Assembly (NCBI RefSeq): GCF_900167915.1
Contig: NZ_FUYM01000001.1
Location: forward strand, 1 to 64,000
Source: Rhizorhabdus histidinilytica
Lineage (GTDB): Bacteria; Pseudomonadota; Alphaproteobacteria; Sphingomonadales; Sphingomonadaceae
Reading direction: 5' to 3'
Length of the DNA stretch: 64,000 nt
The number at the start of each line of letters is the position of its first letter. The stretch's first letter is position 1. Under the pieces are notes generated by a model. The model was not told where the DNA came from. It saw only the letters and a list, made by a program, of their open reading frames with translations, and searched no databases. This document shows, one piece after another, positions 38,086 through 46,244 of this stretch. A program made the position numbers and the translations under genes.

Positions 38086-38832
38086 CTATTCGCCCTCCGC
38101 CGGCGCCTCGGCCGGCCTGCCGGGAAAGCCTTCGAGCAATTGCCTGACCCGCTTGGCCGCGCCTTCGGCGGTGCGCACGTCGCCGCCCATCTCCCAGTCG
38201 GCGTTCAACCAGACGAGTTCGCCGGTCTTCAGGTCGACCAGGCCGGCATGGCCCTTGTGCACGCCCGACGACACGCCAGCGCCGGGAGCGAACATGGAGA
38301 CGATCTGCAATATCTTGCGACCGGTCGAGCCATATTCGTCATGCACGTTGATGAAGAGCGCATAGTCCCCGCCTTCCAGCGACTTCAACCCGGCGATGCC
38401 GTTGCCGACGCCCCAGTCGAAGCTGTCCTTGCGCTTCTTGGTCGGTAGCCGGTTGCCGGAAAAGAACTGATATTCGATCACGGACTCGGCGACCGCGCCG
38501 AACAGGTGCGAATATTCGGCTACCAGCGCACCCTCGCCGGACGCGTCTTCGTCATAGCTGATGACGACATTGCCCAGTCCCGTCTGGGCATCGGCCAGGG
38601 CCCGCGCGATATTCTCGCGCGCCTGGGTCGTCCAGTCGGCATTGGGCTCCGGCATCCCGGCAGTTGATTGCTCGCCGACCCAGATGGTGGGCCGCATCAG
38701 GACGATGCGGGCGGTGCCAGGCGCCAGGGTGAAGCCCGGCTTGTTCCCGGTCTTTTCCTGCGCCGCGGCGGATATGCCCGTCGCCGCGATCGCCACGGCA
38801 CAGGCCGCGCGCAAAAACCATGTGATCTTCAT
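38086..38832 (-). CDS. secreted hypothetical protein, first gene of the M48 operon
   Basis: A 248-residue protein with a signal peptide (cleavage near SAAAQ). Residues 35-60 read TARIVLMRPTIWVGEQSTAG, and a C-terminal KGHAGLVDLKTGELVWLNAD resembles the repeated-strand ends of some beta-rich envelope proteins (lipoproteins that report cell-surface state). No named domain is recognised. Its stop is one base before the M48 start, so the peptidase is translationally coupled to it. Confidence 0.72.
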   Translation of the reverse strand: MKITWFLRAACAVAIAATGISAAAQEKTGNKPGFTLAPGTARIVLMRPTIWVGEQSTAGMPEPNADWTTQARENIARALADAQTGLGNVVISYDEDASGEGALVAEYSHLFGAVAESVIEYQFFSGNRLPTKKRKDSFDWGVGNGIAGLKSLEGGDYALFINVHDEYGSTGRKILQIVSMFAPGAGVSSGVHKGHAGLVDLKTGELVWLNADWEMGGDVRTAEGAAKRVRQLLEGFPGRPAEAPAEGE

Positions 38833-38905
38833 GAGGCCCCCCTCCGGAGGCTATCATCCGATCAAAGCATGGCGTTGGAAAGCAGTCCGCACCGTATTGG
38901 TTCAT

Positions 38906-38936
38906 TCTCCCGCCCGTCCTGTGGCCGGGCGGGAGA
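38906..38936 (-). terminator. strong hairpin downstream of ilvD
   Basis: Arms TCTCCCGCCCG and CGGGCGGGAGA pair perfectly over 11 bp around a 9-base loop, 12 bp past the ilvD stop. There is no T-run after it on the minus strand, so it could be a Rho-assisted or mRNA-stabilising end. Confidence 0.5.
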
Positions 38937-38947
38937 GTAAGCAGGGG

Positions 38948-40801
38948 TTACTCCCCCTTGACCTGACTCACGTCGCGCACCGCGCCGCGGGCGGCGTTGG
39001 TCGTGAGAGCGGCATAAGCGCGAAGGGCGGGGGAGACGTTGCGCTTGCGTCCGAACGGCTTCCAGGCCTTCTTGCCGCGCGCGACCATCTCCTCCTGCCG
39101 GGCGGCCAGCGTCGCGTCGTCGACGTCGAGGCGGATGCCGCGGTTGGGGATGTCGATCAGGATCGGGTCGCCGGTCTGGACCAGCGCGATCAGGCCGCCT
39201 TCGGCCGCCTCCGGCGAGACATGGCCGATCGACAGGCCCGAGGTGCCGCCCGAGAAGCGGCCGTCGGTGATCAGCGCGCAGGCCTTGCCCAGGCCCTTCG
39301 ACTTCAGATAGCTGGTCGGGTAGAGCATCTCCTGCATGCCCGGCCCGCCCTTCGGCCCTTCGTAGCGGATCACCACCACGTCGCCGGCCTTCACCTCGTT
39401 GCCGAGGATGCCGGCCACCGCCGCGTCCTGGCTCTCATAGACGCGCGCGGTGCCATTGAAGGTCAGCACGCTTTCGTCGACGCCGGCCGTCTTGACGATG
39501 CAGCCCTCGGGCGCGAGGTTGCCGAACAGGACGGCGAGGCCGCCATCCTTGGAGAAGGGATGCTCCGCGCTGCGGATCACGCCGGCCTCGCGGTCGAGGT
39601 CGAGCTCCTTCCAGCGGTTGCTCTGGCTGAACGCCACCGTGGTGCGCACGCCGCCGGGGGCGGCCTTGTAGAATTCGCGCACGCTCTCGCTCTCGGTGCG
39701 GCTGACGTCCCAGCGGTCGAGCGCCGCGCCCAGCGTCGGCGCATGGACGGTCGGCAGGCTGGCATCGATCAGACCGGCCCTGTCGAGCTGGCCGAGGATC
39801 GCCATGATGCCGCCGGCGCGATGGACGTCCTCCATATGAACGTCCTGCTTGGCGGGCGCGACCTTGCACAGGCAGGGGACGCGACGCGACAGCCGGTCGA
39901 TGTCGGCCATGGTGAACGGTACCTGGCCCTCATGCGCGGCGGCGAGCAGGTGGAGCACCGTGTTGGTCGATCCGCCCATCGCGATGTCGAGGCTCATCGC
40001 ATTCTCGAACGCGGCGAAGCTGGCGATGCTGCGCGGCAGGGCGGTGGCGTCATCCTGCTCATACCAGCGGCGGGCGAGATCGACGATCGTGTGCCCCGCC
40101 TCGCGGAACAGCTTCTCGCGGTCGGCATGGGTGGCGAGGACCGATCCGTTGCCGGGCAGCGACAGACCCAGCGCCTCGGTCAGGCAGTTCATGCTGTTGG
40201 CGGTGAACATGCCCGAGCAGGAGCCGCAGGTCGGGCAGGCCGACCGCTCGATCACCTTCACCTCCTCGTCGGTGTAGTTCTCGTCGGCGGCGACGATCAT
40301 CGCGTCGATCAGGTCGACCGCGATGGTCTCGCCGCGAATGTCGACCTTGCCGGCTTCCATCGGCCCTCCCGACACGAAGATGACCGGGATGTTGAGGCGC
40401 ATCGCCGCCATCAGCATGCCCGGCGTGATCTTGTCGCAGTTGGAGATGCACAGCAGCGCGTCGGCGCAATGCGCGTTGACCATATATTCGACGCTGTCGG
40501 CGATCAGGTCGCGGCTCGGCAGCGAATAGAGCATGCCGTCATGACCCATGGCGATGCCGTCGTCGACCGCGATGGTGTTGAATTCCTTGGCGACGCCGCC
40601 GGCCGCCTCGATCTCCCGCGCGACGAGCTGGCCGAGGTCCTTGAGGTGGACATGGCCCGGCACGAACTGGGTGAAGCTGTTGGCGATCGCGATGATCGGC
40701 TTGCCGAAATCCTCGTCGGTCATGCCGGTGGCGCGCCACAGGCCGCGCGCGCCCGCCATGTTGCGGCCATGGGTGCTGGTGCGGGAACGATAAGCGGGCA
40801 T
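38948..40801 (-). CDS. ilvD: dihydroxy-acid dehydratase
   Basis: A 617-residue iron-sulfur dehydratase that converts 2,3-dihydroxy-isovalerate and 2,3-dihydroxy-3-methylvalerate to the 2-oxo acids in valine and isoleucine synthesis. It opens [20 protein letters not shown]. Cluster cysteines are visible at C122 region ([12 protein letters not shown]) and in [18 protein letters not shown]. The ATG at 40801 matches the family N-terminus; a GTG two codons upstream is a poorer choice. It is divergent from a LysR gene across 108 bp. Confidence 0.97.
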   Translation of the reverse strand: MPAYRSRTSTHGRNMAGARGLWRATGMTDEDFGKPIIAIANSFTQFVPGHVHLKDLGQLVAREIEAAGGVAKEFNTIAVDDGIAMGHDGMLYSLPSRDLIADSVEYMVNAHCADALLCISNCDKITPGMLMAAMRLNIPVIFVSGGPMEAGKVDIRGETIAVDLIDAMIVAADENYTDEEVKVIERSACPTCGSCSGMFTANSMNCLTEALGLSLPGNGSVLATHADREKLFREAGHTIVDLARRWYEQDDATALPRSIASFAAFENAMSLDIAMGGSTNTVLHLLAAAHEGQVPFTMADIDRLSRRVPCLCKVAPAKQDVHMEDVHRAGGIMAILGQLDRAGLIDASLPTVHAPTLGAALDRWDVSRTESESVREFYKAAPGGVRTTVAFSQSNRWKELDLDREAGVIRSAEHPFSKDGGLAVLFGNLAPEGCIVKTAGVDESVLTFNGTARVYESQDAAVAGILGNEVKAGDVVVIRYEGPKGGPGMQEMLYPTSYLKSKGLGKACALITDGRFSGGTSGLSIGHVSPEAAEGGLIALVQTGDPILIDIPNRGIRLDVDDATLAARQEEMVARGKKAWKPFGRKRNVSPALRAYAALTTNAARGAVRDVSQVKGE

Positions 40802-40909
40802 GTCCACGGTCCTCGAATTCTTGTCGACGTGCCGCCCATGATAGGCGCTTTTCCATGGGTTGGGAAATATACTATTCAGTCGCTATAAGGTCGTAGGGAG
40901 ACTTAATAG

Positions 40910-41812
40910 ATGGACCTGCGCCAGCTCCGCCACTTCGTCGCGGTCGCCGATACGCTGCATTTCGGCCGCGCGGCCGAGCGGCTCGGCATGACCCAACCGC
41001 CGCTCAGCCAGTCGATCCTCGCGCTCGAACGCCAACTCGGCGGGGACCTGTTCGTCCGCTCCAAGCGCAGCGTCGCGCTGACCGCCTTCGGGCGGCAATG
41101 GCTCGAACATGTCCGCCCGGCGGTGGCGGCGGTCGCCGCGCTTCCCGCCATCGCCGAACGGCTGCGGTCGGGGGCGTCCGGCCGGCTCTCGCTCGCCTTC
41201 GTCAGCACCGCCGACTACAGCGTGCTGCCGACGCTGGTCGAGCGCTATTCCTCGGCCTTTCCCGAGGTCGAGCTGGAGCTGGTCGAGGCGACCAGCGACA
41301 TTCAGGTCGAGGACCTGCTGAATGGGCGGATCAACGCCGGCATCCTGATCTCGACGCGATCGGCGCTGCCGCCGGCGCTCGCCTATCGCCCGCTGCTCAA
41401 CGAGCCGCTGGTCGCGGCGGTGCCGGAAAGCTGGATCGAGGAGGGACGCCTTGCGACGGGTGGCGGAACGCTGCGCGGCGACGGCTGGATGGCGCAGCCG
41501 CTGATCATATTCCCGGCGCGGGTCGCGCCGGATTTCCACGACCTGGTGATGCGCTTCTACCGGTCGCGCGGGCACCAGCCCTTCATTCGGCAGGAGGCGA
41601 TCCAGATGCAGACGATCATCAGCCTGGTCTCGGCCGGGCTCGGCATGGCGCTGGTGCCGGCTTCGCTGCGGCATCTGGCACGGACCGGTGTGCGCTACCT
41701 TCCGCTGGCGGGCGCGCCGGAGCTCGAAACCGGGCTGGCCTGGCACGAGCGGGACGACAGCCCGACGCTGGCGGCCTTCCTCGCGCTTGCCTCGCCATCG
41801 TCCCGCGCTTAG
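40910..41812 (+). CDS. LysR-family regulator divergent from ilvD
   Basis: A 300-residue LysR-type regulator with N-terminal helix-turn-helix (HFGRAAERLGMTQPPLSQSI) and effector-binding domain (SLAFVSTADYSVLPTLVERY). It shares the IlvY-like arrangement of a LysR protein divergent from a branched-chain amino acid gene, so control of ilvD is possible. However, many LysR proteins of this style regulate aromatic pathways, and ilvD is usually constitutive in sphingomonads. The 108-bp gap has no convincing T-N11-A element that I can single out. Confidence 0.88.
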   Translation: MDLRQLRHFVAVADTLHFGRAAERLGMTQPPLSQSILALERQLGGDLFVRSKRSVALTAFGRQWLEHVRPAVAAVAALPAIAERLRSGASGRLSLAFVSTADYSVLPTLVERYSSAFPEVELELVEATSDIQVEDLLNGRINAGILISTRSALPPALAYRPLLNEPLVAAVPESWIEEGRLATGGGTLRGDGWMAQPLIIFPARVAPDFHDLVMRFYRSRGHQPFIRQEAIQMQTIISLVSAGLGMALVPASLRHLARTGVRYLPLAGAPELETGLAWHERDDSPTLAAFLALASPSSRA

Positions 41813-41836
41813 GACGCGTCCTCATGCGGACAACGC

Positions 41837-41926
41837 GTCATCCTGAACTTGTTTCAGGCGCCACCGCGCCACAGGGCATGGCTAAGAGGATGATGGGTGG
41901 ATGCTGAAGCGAGTTCAGCAGGACGG
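41837..41926. repeat. REP-like hairpin pair
   Basis: The gap contains CATCCTGAACTTGTTTCAGG near 41839 and, in opposite orientation, GCTGAAGCGAGTTCAGCAGG at about 41903, each a small hairpin (CTGAA/TTCAG arms). These are the two ends of a REP-type unit of the family common between sphingomonad genes. It overlaps a possible upstream extension of the 41949 gene and so is treated as non-coding. Confidence 0.55.
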
Positions 41927-41948
41927 TTATGGACGGGAGCTGTGGATC

Positions 41949-42272
41949 GTGACGGCCGGGCTCCTCCTCACCGCCTGCGGGTCGGCCGGCGACGCGGTCG
42001 CCGGGACCCGGCCGATCGACTGCCGCCTCGCCGAGGCCAGGGGCTTCGAGCAGATCTGCACGGTCGAGCGGACGGAGAGCCCCGAGGGGCCGGTCCTGGT
42101 CGCGCGGGGGCCCGACGGCGGGTTCCGTCGGCTGCTGATCGTCAGGGACGGGCGGGGCGTGATCGCGGCCGACGGTGCCGAGCCGGTCGAGGTGCGGCCG
42201 GCGGGCGGCGGCCATGTCGACGTGACGGCGGGCGGCATGGTCTATCGCCTGCCCGCGAAGGTGGCGGCATGA
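41949..42272 (+). CDS. small putative lipoprotein
   Basis: About 107 residues starting at GTG 41949 with GGGAG upstream. The N-terminus VTAGLLLTACGSAGDAVAG fits a lipoprotein signal (lipobox LTAC). The mature part has two cysteines (DCRLAEA, QICTVER) and a beta-rich remainder. An upstream in-frame ATG (41901) would place REP sequence inside the protein and is rejected. It overlaps the nnr gene by ATGA, so it shares its operon; no domain recognised. Confidence 0.6.
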   Translation: MTAGLLLTACGSAGDAVAGTRPIDCRLAEARGFEQICTVERTESPEGPVLVARGPDGGFRRLLIVRDGRGVIAADGAEPVEVRPAGGGHVDVTAGGMVYRLPAKVAA

Positions 42273-43642
42273 ACGGCCGGCCGATCCTCACCGCCGCCGA
42301 GACGCGGGCCGCCGAGGAGGCGGTGTTCGCGACCGGTGTCAGCGTCGAGCAGGCGATGAAAGCCGCCGGCGGCGTGGTTGCCGAGGCGGCGTGGCGCTAT
42401 GCAGGCCGGGTGCCGACGCTGGTGCTGTGCGGCCCGGGCAATAATGGCGGCGACGGCTATGTGATCGCACGGTTGCTCAAGGCGCGCGGGCTCAAGGTCC
42501 GGGTCGCCGCGAGCGGGGAGCCGAAGACCGACGCCGCCCGCGCCATGCGGGCCCGATGGGACGGGCCGGTCGAGCCGCTGGCCGAGGCTGCGCCCGCGCC
42601 GCTGCTGATCGACGCGCTGTTCGGCACCGGCCTCACGCGGCCGCTCGATCCGCCGATCGCCGGGCCGCTCGAACGGCTGGCCAGGGCGGCACGGCTGCGG
42701 ATCGCCGTCGACCTGCCGAGCGGGGTGGGGACCGACGACGGCGCGCTGCTCGGCCCCGGCGTCGCCTATGAGATGACGGTCGCGTTGGCGGTGCTCAAGC
42801 CCGCCCACCGGCTCCAGCCCGCGGCGGCGTTGATGGGCCGGTTGGTGCTCGGTGACATCGACATTTCGGGCGTATCGAAGCTGGTCGAGATCGGCCGCCC
42901 GCACCTGCCGGCGCCGGGTCCCGCCGACCATAAATATACACGCGGCCATGTCGTCGTCGCCGAAGGCGCGATGCCGGGCGCGGCCCTGCTCTCCGCCATG
43001 GCGGCGCAGCGCGGCGGCGCGGGCTATATTACATTGGTGGGCAAGGCGACCGGGCTGGGCGGTCCCGCCGCGATCGTGCGCCGCGATGCGCCGCTCGGCG
43101 ACGTCCTCGCCGACGACCGGGTCGGTGCGGCACTGGTCGGGCCGGGGCTCGGCCGCGATGCCGTGGCGCGGTCGCTGCTCGATGTCGCGCTGGGGGCGGG
43201 CAGGCCGCTGGTGCTCGACGCCGACGCGCTGGTGCTGCTCGTGGGCAGCGGCGCGTTGCCGGGCATGCCGGTGCTGACTCCGCACGAAGGCGAGTTCGCC
43301 AGGCTGTTCGGTGCGCTGCCGGGCAGCCGGATCGACCGCGCCCGCACGGCGGCGGAGCGGTCGCGGGCGGTGGTCGTGCTCAAGGGGCCCGATACGGTGG
43401 TGGCCGCTCCCGATGGCCGTGCGGCGATCGCGGCGCCCGCGCCGGGCTGGCTCGCCACCGCCGGGACCGGCGACGTACTCGCCGGGCTGATCGCCGCGAA
43501 CCGGGCGCGGGGGCTCCATCCCTTCGACGCCGCCTGCGCGGGCGTGTGGCTTCATGGCTGCGCCGCCGGGCTGGCGGGGCCGGGACTGATCGCCGACGAT
43601 CTGATCGCGCATCTGCCGCGGGCGCTGGAGGCCTGCCTGTGA
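42269..43642 (+). CDS. nnr: bifunctional NAD(P)H-hydrate epimerase/dehydratase
   Basis: A 457-residue two-domain repair enzyme. Residues about 1-200 are the YjeF N-terminal epimerase (VLCGPGNNGGDGYVIARLL; VDLPSGVGTDDGALLG), and residues about 215-457 are the ribokinase-like dehydratase (GHVVVAEGAMPGAALLSAMA; TPHEGEFARLFG; WLATAGTGDVLAGLIAANR). It restores S- and R-NAD(P)HX to NAD(P)H. ATGA overlap with the preceding gene and GTGA overlap with the following gene show one operon. A second, dehydratase-only gene is at 20193-21101. Confidence 0.95.
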   Translation: MNGRPILTAAETRAAEEAVFATGVSVEQAMKAAGGVVAEAAWRYAGRVPTLVLCGPGNNGGDGYVIARLLKARGLKVRVAASGEPKTDAARAMRARWDGPVEPLAEAAPAPLLIDALFGTGLTRPLDPPIAGPLERLARAARLRIAVDLPSGVGTDDGALLGPGVAYEMTVALAVLKPAHRLQPAAALMGRLVLGDIDISGVSKLVEIGRPHLPAPGPADHKYTRGHVVVAEGAMPGAALLSAMAAQRGGAGYITLVGKATGLGGPAAIVRRDAPLGDVLADDRVGAALVGPGLGRDAVARSLLDVALGAGRPLVLDADALVLLVGSGALPGMPVLTPHEGEFARLFGALPGSRIDRARTAAERSRAVVVLKGPDTVVAAPDGRAAIAAPAPGWLATAGTGDVLAGLIAANRARGLHPFDAACAGVWLHGCAAGLAGPGLIADDLIAHLPRALEACL

Positions 43643-44856
43643 GCGACGAGGAGGTGAAGGACTGGGAGCCGATCGTCCGCATCGCGGCGCGCGGTGAGGG
43701 GATCACCGCCGACGGCCGCCACTCGCCGCTGTCGGCGCCGGGCGACCTGCTCGGGCTCGACGGCAGCCTGCAGTGGGGGCCGCACCACATCGAGCCGCCC
43801 TGCCGCCATTTTCCCAAATGCGGCGGCTGCCAGCTCCAGCAGGTCGACGACGAATCCTACGCGGCCTTTCTCGGCCAGCGGATTACCGGCGCGCTCGCCC
43901 AGCAGAAGATCGATGCGCCGCCGCTCACGCCCGCTGCGCTGTCCGCGCCCGAGACCCGTCGCCGCGCTTCATTCCGTGCGGAGCGGCAGGGCAAGCGGAT
44001 GCTGCTCGGCTTCAACGAGGCGCAGAGTCACCATATCGTCGATATCCGGATGTGCGCCGTGCTCCATCCGACGCTGTTCGCGCTGGTCGATCCGCTCCGC
44101 CGGCTGCTTCACCCGATGCTGCGCGACCGGCGGGCGGCGGGGGTGCAGATGACACTGGTCGACCAAGGCGTCGACCTGCTGCTCGAAAAGGTCGAGGTCG
44201 AGGGGCTCGCCGCGATCGAGGCGCTCAACGAATTCGCGCAAGCACATGGCCTCGCGCGTTTGTCGGTCGACGACGGCTATGGTCCGCAGCCGCGCTGGGA
44301 GCCCGAGCCGGCGACCGTGACGCTGGGCGGCGTCGCGGTGCCTTTTCCGGCGGGCGGCTTCCTCCAGGCGACCGCCGAGGGCGAGGCGGCGTTGCTCGCC
44401 GAGGTCGAGGAGATCGTCGGCGACGCCCGGCTGGTCGCCGATCTCTTCGCCGGGCTCGGCACCTTCACGTTGCCGCTGGCCCGGACCCGGCGCGTCTATG
44501 CGGCCGAAGGTGCGCGTGACGCGGTGCTGGGGCTGAAGGCGGCGGCCGACCGCAGCCAGCGGATGATCGGCGTCGACCATCGCGACCTGTTCCGCCGGCC
44601 GCTCGACGTTGCCGAGCTCGACCGCTTCGACGCGGTCGTGCTCGATCCGCCACGCGCGGGCGCCAAGGAACAGATGCCCGCGCTCGCCGCCACGGCGAAG
44701 GTGCGGCGGATCGCCTATGCCTCGTGCAACCCCTCCACCTTCGCTCGCGACGCACGGATGCTGGTCGAGGGCGGCTGGCGGCTGGAACGGATCACCCCCG
44801 TCGGCCAGTTCCGCTGGTCGACCCATGCGGAACTGGTGGCGGCGTTCGCACGGTAA
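43639..44856 (+). CDS. RumA/TrmA-family RNA 5-methyluridine methyltransferase
   Basis: A 405-residue SAM-dependent methyltransferase. A shortened N-terminal region has a cysteine cluster (CRHFPKCGGCQLQQVD) typical of the iron-sulfur site of RlmD/RlmC. The Rossmann domain has DLFAGLGTFTLPLA, and the catalytic area ends ASCNPSTFARDARML. It would methylate uridine C5 in 23S rRNA; the exact position cannot be told. The start is GTG overlapping the nnr stop. It lacks the full N-terminal TRAM domain of the E. coli enzyme, and starts directly at the iron-sulfur region after about 50 residues. Confidence 0.88.
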   Translation: MSDEEVKDWEPIVRIAARGEGITADGRHSPLSAPGDLLGLDGSLQWGPHHIEPPCRHFPKCGGCQLQQVDDESYAAFLGQRITGALAQQKIDAPPLTPAALSAPETRRRASFRAERQGKRMLLGFNEAQSHHIVDIRMCAVLHPTLFALVDPLRRLLHPMLRDRRAAGVQMTLVDQGVDLLLEKVEVEGLAAIEALNEFAQAHGLARLSVDDGYGPQPRWEPEPATVTLGGVAVPFPAGGFLQATAEGEAALLAEVEEIVGDARLVADLFAGLGTFTLPLARTRRVYAAEGARDAVLGLKAAADRSQRMIGVDHRDLFRRPLDVAELDRFDAVVLDPPRAGAKEQMPALAATAKVRRIAYASCNPSTFARDARMLVEGGWRLERITPVGQFRWSTHAELVAAFAR

Positions 44857-44863
44857 GACAAGC

Positions 44864-45110
44864 TAAGCATCGTGCGTTTAATTTGAGGGACCTGCGTTCG
44901 CTCATCCTGAGAGGCTGACCGGAAAGTGCCCGCTCGCCCTGAGGAAGCATTGAGCTAGTCGAAATGCTGTCTCGAAGGGGGTTCGAGGTTGGAAATGTCC
45001 TTCGAGATGGGCCTTCGCCAGGCTCAGTCCCTCCTCAGGATGAGCGGTAAGGCACTTTCCGGTCAGACTCTCAGGATGAGCGGGTCAGATAAAAAGCTCG
45101 ATGTTCTAGA
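44864..45110. repeat. dispersed hairpin repeat, copy 3 (composite)
   Basis: A 247-bp non-coding unit between converging genes. Ends AGCATCGTGCGTTTAATTTG (from 44866) and the complement of GCTCGATGTTCT (45096-45107) resemble the termini of copy 2. The interior carries CGCTCATCCTGAGAGG, ACCGGAAAGTGCC (later GGCACTTTCCGGT) as a nested inverted pair, GTCTCGAAGGGGG and CTCCTCAGGATGAGCG. The nested CGGAAAGTGCC pair is absent from the other copies, so this looks like one repeat inserted inside another. Confidence 0.75.
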
Positions 45111-45116
45111 GCGGCG

Positions 45117-45551
45117 TCAGGTGGCCGGGCCGCCGAACAGCAGCAGAGCGGCGCGCAGGCTCAGTACGAACAGGACCAGCGACGCCGCGACGAAGATCGC
45201 GAAGCGCAGCATCACCAGGTTCACCGTCGCCTGGACGAGGCTGTGGACGACCCGCAGCGCGACGTAGATCCACGCCAGGGTCGCGTTGAGACCGCCGCCC
45301 GCGGCGAGCAGGGAGAGGATGATCGCGACCGCGTAGAAGATGGTCGGCTGCTCGTGGAGATGGTTGTAGTTGTCGGCCTTCCAGCGGACCCGCGCCGGCA
45401 GCTTGTCCATGAATTCGCCGGTCGGCCGGCTGGGGTCGTAGACGATCCCGCCCTTGATCATTGCCGGGATGCGCGTGGCGTAGAGCCACGTCCACATCAC
45501 GAACGTCCACAGAACCAGCGCGATCACCGCGCACAATATCGGCGTATGCAT
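45117..45551 (-). CDS. MAPEG family membrane protein
   Basis: A 144-residue membrane protein with four hydrophobic segments (TPILCAVIALVLWTFVMW; FYAVAIILSLLAAGGGL; AWIYVALRVVHSLVQA; FAIFVAASLVLFVLSLRAAL). The ALRVVHSLVQ motif fits the MAPEG family, which includes membrane glutathione transferases and related proteins; bacterial members are mostly uncharacterised. The ATG at 45551 has a GGGAGG ribosome site. It is divergent from the BLUF gene. Confidence 0.85.
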   Translation of the reverse strand: MHTPILCAVIALVLWTFVMWTWLYATRIPAMIKGGIVYDPSRPTGEFMDKLPARVRWKADNYNHLHEQPTIFYAVAIILSLLAAGGGLNATLAWIYVALRVVHSLVQATVNLVMLRFAIFVAASLVLFVLSLRAALLLFGGPAT

Positions 45552-45707
45552 GCGATCCTCCCTCTCCCCGGCCGGCCGCATCGCGGCCGAAACCTTGCAT
45601 CAACTACCATATTGCTTCGACCAAAGGCGGAACGATTCCGAATTTCCCTGGGCCGGTGCGTATCTTTGCTGAGTGCGTGGCCAAGGGTGCCATGCGATAA
45701 GCGATGC

Positions 45708-46160
45708 ATGTACCAGTCGCTTATCTATGTCAGTCGCAGCAGGCTTGAATTGCCGTCCCAGGCGGCGGAGATCGACCGGATCGTAGCAGGTTCGATCATT
45801 CGCAACGGTCGCCTGGGGGTGCGCGGCGCGCTGATCTTCACCGAGCGTCATTTCGCCCAGATATTGGAAGGCCCGTCGGGCGCGATCGCCGAACTGATGG
45901 GCAGCATCCGTCGCGATCCGCGGCACGAGGCGGTGACGGTGATCGAGGACAAGGCGATCGACGGCTATCGCTTCCCCGACTGGAGCCTCGCCTATTGGGG
46001 CGATGCCAGCTACATGGATCAGCATGTCGCGCGGGTGCTCGACAAGGCCGACGCGCTCAGCCGAACCCAGCAGACCGCTAATCTCTACGAATTGCTACAG
46101 AAATTGTCGCAGGCCAGCCACGATCAGGACCGCCCGATCGGACGGCCCTCGTCGCACTGA
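45708..46160 (+). CDS. short BLUF-domain blue-light photoreceptor
   Basis: A 150-residue protein consisting of a single BLUF domain plus a short helical tail, so it should bind FAD and respond to blue light. The key residues are present: Tyr7 (LIYVSR), Asn33 (IIRNGRLGVRGALIF) and Gln51 (HFAQILEGPSG), and the downstream ...FPDWSLAYWGD stretch. There is no attached output domain (no EAL, GGDEF or cyclase), so it must signal by protein contact. It is divergent from a MAPEG gene and ends before a strong hairpin. Confidence 0.9.
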   Translation: MYQSLIYVSRSRLELPSQAAEIDRIVAGSIIRNGRLGVRGALIFTERHFAQILEGPSGAIAELMGSIRRDPRHEAVTVIEDKAIDGYRFPDWSLAYWGDASYMDQHVARVLDKADALSRTQQTANLYELLQKLSQASHDQDRPIGRPSSH

Positions 46161-46178
46161 GGGGACTTCTCCATCTCC

Positions 46179-46207
46179 CCGTCATTCCCGCGAAGCGGGA
46201 ATGACGG
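46179..46207. terminator. perfect REP-like hairpin between BLUF and DHS-like genes
   Basis: Arms CCGTCATTCCCGC (46179-46191) and GCGGGAATGACGG (46195-46207) pair over 13 bp around GAA, between convergent genes. It belongs to the REP-like GTCATTCC family and probably also ends transcription. No T-run follows. Confidence 0.6.
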
Positions 46208-46244
46208 AGGAGGGGGGCGATCGCCCGAAAGGGCGCTGCTCAAA

